From Microcaldota archaeon (GTDB lineage: Archaea; Micrarchaeota; Micrarchaeia; Micrarchaeales; Micrarchaeaceae), in the NCBI GenBank assembly GCA_021785805.1, contig JAJYEJ010000007.1, positions 1 through 5,514 on the forward strand: a stretch of DNA of 5,514 nucleotides, given 5' to 3'. The notes below the pieces were generated by a model. It saw only the letters and a list, made by a program, of their open reading frames with translations. It did not search any database and was not told the DNA's origin. How positions within the stretch are numbered: the first letter of the stretch is position 1; the number at the start of each line of letters is the position of its first letter. Shown piece by piece: positions 1-4,563 of this stretch. A program made the translations under genes and the position numbers.

Positions 1-49
1 GGCACAGGTAAACAATGCCTAAAGAACGCCGGGTGCATTTCCGTAATGA

Positions 50-57
50 TTAAATAT
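50..57 (+). promoter_or_regulatory. Possible TATA box for nadM
   Basis: The stretch TTAAATAT lies in an AT-rich patch about 34 bases (centre to start codon) before the ATG at 88. An archaeal transcription start about 26 bases downstream of its centre would fall near 80, leaving a very short leader. It lies inside the longer reading frame that begins at 46, so it supports the 88 start only if it is real. The match to consensus is modest and no clear BRE is seen. Confidence 0.3.
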
Positions 58-87
58 TGTAACGGTTTTAGATGGAATGCGGTAAGC

Positions 88-621
88 ATGGCAAAATACA
101 GGCAAGGGATGTTCATAGGCAGATTCCAGCCGGTGCACAACGGGCACATATATACCGTGAAGGCTGCCCTATCGCAGTGCGACAAGCTGATAATCGGGAT
201 TGGCAGTTCAAACAAGTCGGGGACGGAGAATAACCCATTCGATGCCAACCTTAGGATAGAGATGCTGCGCGAGTCCCTGCGCGGCGCAGGTGTCGACACC
301 CTCAGAATCGGATTCCTTAAAATACCCGACTTCGATGATGACGATGAATGGTTAAAGTTCATAACCGATAGGATGACAGGGCTCAGCGTAGTCTTTTCCG
401 ACAACCCGTGGGTTACCGGCATATTCGGAAAAGCTGGCATAACAACCGACGCTGTCGCCCTGGACCGAGAAAACCTCTCCGCCACCCACGTGAGGCAGCT
501 GATACGCGAGGGCAAGGAATGGAGGCACATGGTACCGGAGGAGGCACACGCATTGATACAGAAGCATAGCGGCGAAGTGGTGGCTGCAGGGCATCCTAAA
601 AGAAAGATAGCGACAGTATAA
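88..621 (+). CDS. nadM: Nicotinamide-nucleotide adenylyltransferase, archaeal type (NadM)
   Basis: It should transfer AMP from ATP to nicotinamide (or nicotinate) mononucleotide, giving NAD(+) or its deamido form plus pyrophosphate, the last or next-to-last step of NAD synthesis in the cytosol. The 177-residue product is a nucleotidyltransferase-fold protein of the usual archaeal length (about 165-190). Visible motifs are GRFQPVHNGH at residues 11-20, with the HxGH signature at 17-20, the loop TENNPF at 46-51, VFSDNPWV at 102-109 and the C-terminal SxTxxR signature at 131-136. I prefer the ATG at 88. The enzyme fold begins a few residues later (MFIGRF), and a TATA-like stretch at 50-57 would put transcription only a few bases before it. 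An in-frame ATG at 46 would add 14 unconserved residues, and the frame stays open to base 1, so the start is not settled. The gene converges on the EF-2 gene with a 56-nt gap and has no evident partner here. Confidence 0.9.
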   Translation: MAKYRQGMFIGRFQPVHNGHIYTVKAALSQCDKLIIGIGSSNKSGTENNPFDANLRIEMLRESLRGAGVDTLRIGFLKIPDFDDDDEWLKFITDRMTGLSVVFSDNPWVTGIFGKAGITTDAVALDRENLSATHVRQLIREGKEWRHMVPEEAHALIQKHSGEVVAAGHPKRKIATV

Positions 622-677
622 GCATTGCAGCGGCCAACAGACTAAGACCGATCCCCGATAAGCGCATTAAAGTGCGG

Positions 678-2870
678 TCAGTCCATGAACGACTGTGGGG
701 TCGGAGGCTCTTCGGGTTGGCCTTTTCTCTTCCTTATCTCCCTGACTACCCTATTCTGGAGCTCAGCAGGCATCCTGTCGTACCCTGCGAACTCCATGTA
801 CCAGATTGCCCTGCCCTGTGTAGCTCCCCTTATCTCATTGGAGAACCCCTTTATCGTCTCTGCCACGGGCATTTTCGCCAATATGCTGACCTGCTCCCTG
901 TCCTGCGTGATGTTGTTGACCTGGCCGCGCTTGCTCTGCACCATGGTTATTATGTCAGACATATATTCCTGCGGTATGTTTATCGTAAAGTTCTGCTTCG
1001 GTTCGAGCAGCATCACTCCGCATGTAAGCATTCCTGCGTACACTGCCCTCTTGATGGCAGGTATTATCTGGGCTGGTCCCCTGTGCACCGGATCCTCGTG
1101 TATTGTCGCATCGACTATGCTGACCATCACGCCGCCGCACTTCTCCCTGGCCAGCGGACCGTCCCTTACCGCCTCTTCGAATCCATCGATGAGCAGCTCC
1201 ATGACCTCATGCATGTACTGGACTCCCTTTGTGGCGTCAACCAGAAGCGACCTGTTCGCTATGTCGACAACCCCCTTTGCCACCGGCCTTTCAAGCCCTG
1301 CCTTTATCATGGTATCTATCGCGGCCTGGCCCTTTGGCTTGCCTTCGCGTATCGTGCCTTCGTCTATGGCCTTCTGCACACCTTCGATCAGGGGCTCTAC
1401 TATGACGTAAAACTTGGAGTGCTTGTTCGGCGACTTCCCTTCTATCGGACCGGCCTTCTTGTCCACGGTCTCCTGGTAAACGACTATCGGTTCGCTCGAT
1501 ATGATCGGGACCTTGAACTCATCCCTGAGCTTTGTCTCTATGACCTCAAGATGGAGCTCTCCCATTCCGCTTACCAGGTGCTCACCGGTTTCCTGGTCTA
1601 TCCTGACCTCTATGGTGGGGTCCTCCTTGGAAAGCTCCCTCAGCGCCTCTATGAGCTTCGTGGTATCCCTGGAATCCTTCGCCTCTATCGCCTTTGTCAC
1701 CACCGGCTTCGAGTAGTGCGTTATCTGCTCGAATGGCTCTATATCATCTTCGCTCAGGGTGTCTCCTACTGAGAGGTCCCTAAGCCCTACGAGCGCAACT
1801 ATATTGCCAGCTGGCATAGCCTCGACCAGCACCCGATCCGCGGCCATGAATATGCCGACTTGCTGGACCTTCTGCGGCTCAGGCTTCCCGGATATGTGGA
1901 ATTCTATGCCCTTCCTCACAGTGCCTGAGAATATCCTGCCTATCGCTACCTCCCCGCTATGCTGATCATAAGTTATGCCGAACACGACTATATTGGTTTT
2001 AGCCTTGGCGTCTACGGTCATCATGGCCTTTCCGTCCTCGCTGTTCAGGTCACCATGCCACAGGTGCGGTATCCTGTACGCCTGTGCCGTCTTCGGCGTT
2101 GGGAGGTGTTCGATTATCATCGGAAGCACAGCCTCGTCTATAGGGGCTACCTCCTGGAGCTTCTTCTCGTCTCCTTTTGCCGTAAGCTCGAAGATATCCT
2201 TGAACGATACCTTATGCCTCTCCATGGACCTCTTCGATATGGCCCATTTCTTAGCTGCGGAACCGAACGCAACGCTGCCTTTCTCCACGCTGACCTTCCA
2301 ACTGTCCACGAAATCTTCTGGGGCATACTGCTCTATGAGTTTGTTGATATCATCAACGAGCTTAAGCAGTTTCTCGAATGTCTGTTCTGGGGTAAGCCGT
2401 AGTTCATTGAGAAGCCTATCTGTCTTGTTTACAAAAAGCACCGGCTTCGCCTTTTCCTTCATTGCCTGCCTTAACACGGTTTCCGTCTGCGGCATCACTC
2501 CCTCTACCGGGTCGACTACCAGGACGACCCCGTCAACCGCCCTCATGGATCTTGTGACGTGGCCTCCGAAGTCCACGTGCCCAGGCGTATCTATGAGGTT
2601 GATTATGTAATCCTTATCGTTATAATTGAATCCGAGGGATATCGCCGCCGACTTGATGGTCATCCTACGCTCCTTCTCTATCTCTTCGTAGTTGGTGTAA
2701 AGTACATCCCCTGACACCTGCTTCGATATGAGGCCGACCTTCGCCAGAAGCGTGTCGGTAAGAGTCGTCTTTCCATGGTGAACATGGGCTATGATGGCGA
2801 TATTGCGTATCGTCTCAAGGTTGCCCATGATCTTCGTTATCTCTTCCACTACGAACTCTTTTCGTACCAT
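678..2870 (-). CDS. Translation elongation factor 2 (aEF-2)
   Basis: This GTPase moves tRNAs and mRNA through the ribosome after each peptide bond. The 730-residue product has the full length and domain order of archaeal EF-2. The G domain has G1 AHVHHGKTT (28-36), switch I ERRMT (67-71), G3 DTPGH (94-98), G4 NKTD (148-151) and a G5-like VAFGSA (200-205). Domain II follows (around SGEVAIGRIFSGT), then III (SGMGELHLEV), IV and V (IPQEYMSDIITMVQSKRG). In domain IV, DPVHRGPAQ contains the histidine (about residue 596) that is converted to diphthamide. The C-terminus, rich in Arg/Lys then PEEPP, is typical. The chosen ATG gives an MVRKEF start like other archaeal EF-2s, with AGGTG six bases upstream. 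A GTG three codons earlier (2877-2879) is part of that Shine-Dalgarno site and is probably not used. It is the last gene of the operon, 16 nt after rps7. G1 has His for the usual Asp, and switch I has Arg-Met for the usual Gly-Ile. Confidence 0.97.
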   Translation of the reverse strand: MVRKEFVVEEITKIMGNLETIRNIAIIAHVHHGKTTLTDTLLAKVGLISKQVSGDVLYTNYEEIEKERRMTIKSAAISLGFNYNDKDYIINLIDTPGHVDFGGHVTRSMRAVDGVVLVVDPVEGVMPQTETVLRQAMKEKAKPVLFVNKTDRLLNELRLTPEQTFEKLLKLVDDINKLIEQYAPEDFVDSWKVSVEKGSVAFGSAAKKWAISKRSMERHKVSFKDIFELTAKGDEKKLQEVAPIDEAVLPMIIEHLPTPKTAQAYRIPHLWHGDLNSEDGKAMMTVDAKAKTNIVVFGITYDQHSGEVAIGRIFSGTVRKGIEFHISGKPEPQKVQQVGIFMAADRVLVEAMPAGNIVALVGLRDLSVGDTLSEDDIEPFEQITHYSKPVVTKAIEAKDSRDTTKLIEALRELSKEDPTIEVRIDQETGEHLVSGMGELHLEVIETKLRDEFKVPIISSEPIVVYQETVDKKAGPIEGKSPNKHSKFYVIVEPLIEGVQKAIDEGTIREGKPKGQAAIDTMIKAGLERPVAKGVVDIANRSLLVDATKGVQYMHEVMELLIDGFEEAVRDGPLAREKCGGVMVSIVDATIHEDPVHRGPAQIIPAIKRAVYAGMLTCGVMLLEPKQNFTINIPQEYMSDIITMVQSKRGQVNNITQDREQVSILAKMPVAETIKGFSNEIRGATQGRAIWYMEFAGYDRMPAELQNRVVREIRKRKGQPEEPPTPQSFMD

Positions 2871-2876
2871 GATTAG

Positions 2877-2881
2877 CACCT
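2877..2881 (-). promoter_or_regulatory. Shine-Dalgarno site deciding the EF-2 start
   Basis: AGGTG matches the archaeal anti-Shine-Dalgarno complement GGAGGTGAT and stands six bases before the ATG at 2870. The GTG inside this site is in frame and could be mistaken for the start codon, giving three extra residues (MLI). The site sits in the 16-nt gap after the rps7 stop codon. Confidence 0.75.
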
Positions 2882-2886
2882 ATCAA

Positions 2887-3672
2887 CTACTTTGCGCTCC
2901 TTGCCATCCTTTCGATCTCGTTCTTGCGCTTTATCGCATAGCTGTTTATGTCATTCTTGGCCGCGAGCACGAGCTCCGTCGCCAGCGCATCCGAGACCGT
3001 TCGCTTGTTCCTGAACGCTCCTATCACTGTAGCCATGGATATGTTCCTCAGCGCCACATCGAGCCTTCTGCTTGCGCTTACATCCACAGGGACGTTGGAT
3101 ATGATGCCGCCATACCGCACTCTGGTCGTGTCCTCTATAGGGGAGCTGTTCTCAAGCGCGTTTATCAATATCTGTATGGGATTCTGGTTGGTCTGCCTGT
3201 GTATGCTGTCAAAAGCGTCCTCAATTATCTTCATGACCGTGAACTTCTTGCCCTGCAACCTTCCTTTCGTCCTTACTACCTTTCCTCCAATCTTGCCTCC
3301 GGTGCCTCCCCTCATGAGGTCGTTAGCCAGCCTTTCCACTATGTTGATAGTCGCCTTAGAGTATCTCTTCTGGCTCGTTCTCCTAAAGGAGTTCGGATAA
3401 ATCATAGGTTTCAGGTTGACATAATTCTGCAAGCTGGGGTCATCTACGGCGACGTCATAGCTGTATTTGCCGAAAAGCAGCACCCTCCCCGTTACAGGGA
3501 TTATCGCGCTACTCACCGCATCCGAGACGGTTTTCGGCTTCGGGGACCTTCGCCTGGTTTTCTTTTGGGATTCTGCAGCAGCTGCGGCATCCGCATTAGC
3601 GTCCTGTGCAATCGGAGCATCAGCCTTCTTTTCTGCAGCAACGTTTTCAGTCTCCTCAACCATGATAATCAT
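2887..3672 (-). CDS. rps7: Small-subunit ribosomal protein uS7 (archaeal S7)
   Basis: uS7 binds the 3' major domain of 16S rRNA, starts assembly of the 30S head and lies near the mRNA exit and E-site tRNA. The core runs from about residue 60 (VLLFGKY, DPSLQNYVNLKP) to the C-terminus. It includes NPIQILINALENSSPIEDTTRVRYGG and then VDVSASRRLDVALRNI, and ends NSYAIKRKNEIERMARSAK, all typical of archaeal S7. Residues 1-60 are an unusual N-terminal extension: first Ala/Asp/Glu-rich (about 5-35), then a basic patch KKTRRRSPKPK (37-47). The 261-residue product is therefore longer than most archaeal homologues (about 190-220). The ATG at 3672 overlaps the rps12 stop as ATGA. A second in-frame ATG at 3663 has a GATGAT Shine-Dalgarno-like stretch over the first ATG, mirroring the EF-2 arrangement, so the true protein may be 258 residues. 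The stop is TAG. Confidence 0.96.
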   Translation of the reverse strand: MIIMVEETENVAAEKKADAPIAQDANADAAAAAESQKKTRRRSPKPKTVSDAVSSAIIPVTGRVLLFGKYSYDVAVDDPSLQNYVNLKPMIYPNSFRRTSQKRYSKATINIVERLANDLMRGGTGGKIGGKVVRTKGRLQGKKFTVMKIIEDAFDSIHRQTNQNPIQILINALENSSPIEDTTRVRYGGIISNVPVDVSASRRLDVALRNISMATVIGAFRNKRTVSDALATELVLAAKNDINSYAIKRKNEIERMARSAK

Positions 3673-4097
3673 CTCTTCGGCTTCTCCTTCTTGCCAGTCC
3701 TTATCTGTTCAAGATCGGTGCCGTTCACCGCTATCACCTTGTACTTCATGCCAGGGATGCATCCCATCTGGCCCCTCTGCGAGCCCCCGAGCCCTGCGAT
3801 TGTTACCTCGTCGTGTTCGTCAACGAAGTTCACCGTTCCGTCTCCAGGGCAGAATGCTCCGACGACCTTCCCGTTCTTCACAAGCTGGACCCTCACGCAC
3901 TTTATCTGTCCGGAGTGCGGTTGCTTCTGCTCTACTGCGAACTTCTGGAGGACTATTCCCTTCGCCATAGGGACAGTTCCCATCGGGTCGAACTTCTGCT
4001 TTAGCTTAAGCTTTCTCCTCTTCAGCCATTTCTTAAGCCATCTCTGGTGCTTCCTCTGTCTTAGAAGCTTCCTAGCAGCGAATTCTCCGTTTGGCAA
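3669..4097 (-). CDS. rps12: Small-subunit ribosomal protein uS12 (archaeal S12), variant decoding loops
   Basis: uS12 sits at the 30S decoding centre and checks codon-anticodon pairing. The 142-residue length and the layout (PNGEFAARKL start, basic helix at 10-35, AKGIVLQKFAVEQKQP, CVRVQLVKNGK, AFCPGDGTVNFVDEHDEV, C-terminal GKKEKPKR) match archaeal S12. Two loops do not match. The near-universal PNSA(I/L)RK is PHSGQIK here (residues 60-66), and the conserved GDIPG is GCIPG (112-116), with Cys at the place of bacterial Asp88. I checked both at codon level. The start is TTG, supported by the conserved xNGxFAARKL N-terminus and by GTGAT three bases upstream. The next upstream gene, rpl30e, ends 23 nt before it; rps7 overlaps its stop. 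nusA, which often lies between rpl30e and rps12 in archaea, is absent. Confidence 0.96.
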   Translation of the reverse strand: MPNGEFAARKLLRQRKHQRWLKKWLKRRKLKLKQKFDPMGTVPMAKGIVLQKFAVEQKQPHSGQIKCVRVQLVKNGKVVGAFCPGDGTVNFVDEHDEVTIAGLGGSQRGQMGCIPGMKYKVIAVNGTDLEQIRTGKKEKPKR

Positions 4098-4100
4098 ATT

Positions 4101-4105
4101 ATCAC
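4101..4105 (-). promoter_or_regulatory. Shine-Dalgarno site for the TTG-started rps12
   Basis: GTGAT matches the 3' half of GGAGGTGAT and ends three bases before the TTG start at 4097. Its spacing, measured from the GTG core, is close to that of the EF-2 site. It supports initiation at TTG; the alternative, an internal ATG, would remove the conserved N-terminus. Confidence 0.55.
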
Positions 4106-4120
4106 ATTGTTAAATTATAG

Positions 4121-4417
4121 TCATTGAGTATCAAGTATCTTCGAGTTGCCGGGCTCAATCACGGCGAGTGCCGATACCGAATAAGGCTTTCCGCACACGG
4201 TGCCGAGCTCCATCGACGTGCCGTCATACGTGAGGAGCCTTACGTTGGCGACTTTAGACAGGTGCTTTATGTCCTCTACAGAGCCTCCCTTGCCCTTGGA
4301 TGCGACCACGACGAGCTTCGCGACGTTTGACTCTATCGTGTTGGCGACCTTGTTGATACCTAAGGCTACCTTGCCGCTGTCTACAGCTAAACGTATATTG
4401 TTCTCTAAATCTGCCAT
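4121..4417 (-). CDS. rpl30e: Large-subunit ribosomal protein eL30 (L30e)
   Basis: eL30 is a small kink-turn RNA-binding protein of the archaeal and eukaryotic large subunit, absent from bacteria. The 98-residue product has the family's single alpha/beta/alpha domain. Recognisable parts are NNIRLAVDSGKVALGINK (6-23), KLVVVASKG (34-42), the helix EDIKHLSKVANV, and TSMELGTVCGKPYSVSALAVIEPG (67-90), whose GTVCGKP turn contributes to RNA recognition in the family. The ATG at 4417 has GGTG eight bases upstream. The gene leads the operon: rps12 follows after 23 nt, and a TATA box with paired palindromes lies in its leader region. Its yeast relative represses its own expression by binding its transcript, so autoregulation is possible, but I see no convincing kink-turn in the leader. 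The stop is TGA. Confidence 0.95.
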   Translation of the reverse strand: MADLENNIRLAVDSGKVALGINKVANTIESNVAKLVVVASKGKGGSVEDIKHLSKVANVRLLTYDGTSMELGTVCGKPYSVSALAVIEPGNSKILDTQ

Positions 4418-4425
4418 AATATCAA

Positions 4426-4429
4426 CACC
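4426..4429 (-). promoter_or_regulatory. Shine-Dalgarno site for rpl30e
   Basis: GGTG stands eight bases before the ATG at 4417 and matches the core of GGAGGTGAT. It is short but correctly placed. Confidence 0.5.
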
Positions 4430-4457
4430 GGAGAAAGGAGTTGACCGCGCATTTTCG

Positions 4458-4501
4458 CTGCCGTAAGGCGGTAGAAATGCTGTCGTAAAACGACAGAAAG
4501 T
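4458..4501. repeat. Two tandem 22-bp units, each with a 17-bp palindrome
   Basis: On the + strand, unit one (4458-4479) contains CTGCCGTAAGGCGGTAG and unit two (4480-4501) contains CTGTCGTAAAACGACAG. Both are followed by GAAA-type bases, and the units abut at a 22-bp period with 15 of 22 positions equal. Each has six-base arms around a five-base spacer. Unit two is perfect. In unit one the fourth pair is changed on both sides (T-A to C-G), which keeps the symmetry, while the third pair is G-T on the + strand and A-C on the - strand. The pair lies between the predicted TATA box and the rpl30e start, overlapping the expected transcription start. Two operators on one face of the DNA or two hairpins in the leader RNA are both possible; the A-C mismatch in the transcribed sense favours a DNA site. 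Confidence 0.6.
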
Positions 4502-4516
4502 ATTGTTACGGAAAGG

Positions 4517-4524
4517 TATATATA
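4517..4524 (-). promoter_or_regulatory. TATA box for the rpl30e-rps12-rps7-EF-2 operon
   Basis: TATATATA lies about 105 bases before the rpl30e start in the only sizeable gap upstream of the operon, with AT-rich sequence (AATTAAC) on its upstream side as a possible BRE. Transcription would begin near 4494, giving a leader of about 77 nt. The element is symmetrical, so its direction is inferred from the genes; a + strand promoter here would read only antisense into the propeller gene. Confidence 0.5.
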
Positions 4525-4563
4525 GTTAATTGAGAGACCAGAGAAGCGGCACTGAGGCAGGAC

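Noticed and set aside
662..677. Small inverted repeat (GCGCATTAAAGTGCG) in the gap between nadM and the EF-2 gene as a terminator
   Set aside because: The stem is only about four to five pairs and no T-run follows on either strand, so it is not supportable as a terminator.
672..1772. Long open frame of 366 codons on the + strand opposite the EF-2 gene
   Set aside because: It lies fully antisense to a well-conserved EF-2 gene, has a composition odd for a protein (rich in Leu, Arg, Tyr, His) and no recognisable motif. Codon bias of the - strand gene explains it.
2791..4113. Open frame of 440 codons on the + strand across rps7 and rps12
   Set aside because: It is antisense to two certain ribosomal protein genes and their junction, has no known motif, and is a shadow of their codon use.
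4405..4452. Possible 15-codon upstream open frame on the - strand (ATG at 4452) overlapping the rpl30e start
   Set aside because: It has no Shine-Dalgarno site and an ordinary length for chance; an attenuation role would need conservation that cannot be tested here.
4418..4500. Kink-turn in the rpl30e leader for eL30 autoregulation
   Set aside because: I looked for tandem G-A pairs next to a three-base bulge and found no convincing arrangement; the hairpins there have plain five-base loops.
4525..4563. Terminator for the propeller gene
   Set aside because: The stretch after the TAA stop is pyrimidine-rich in the transcribed sense but has no clear T-run or strong hairpin.
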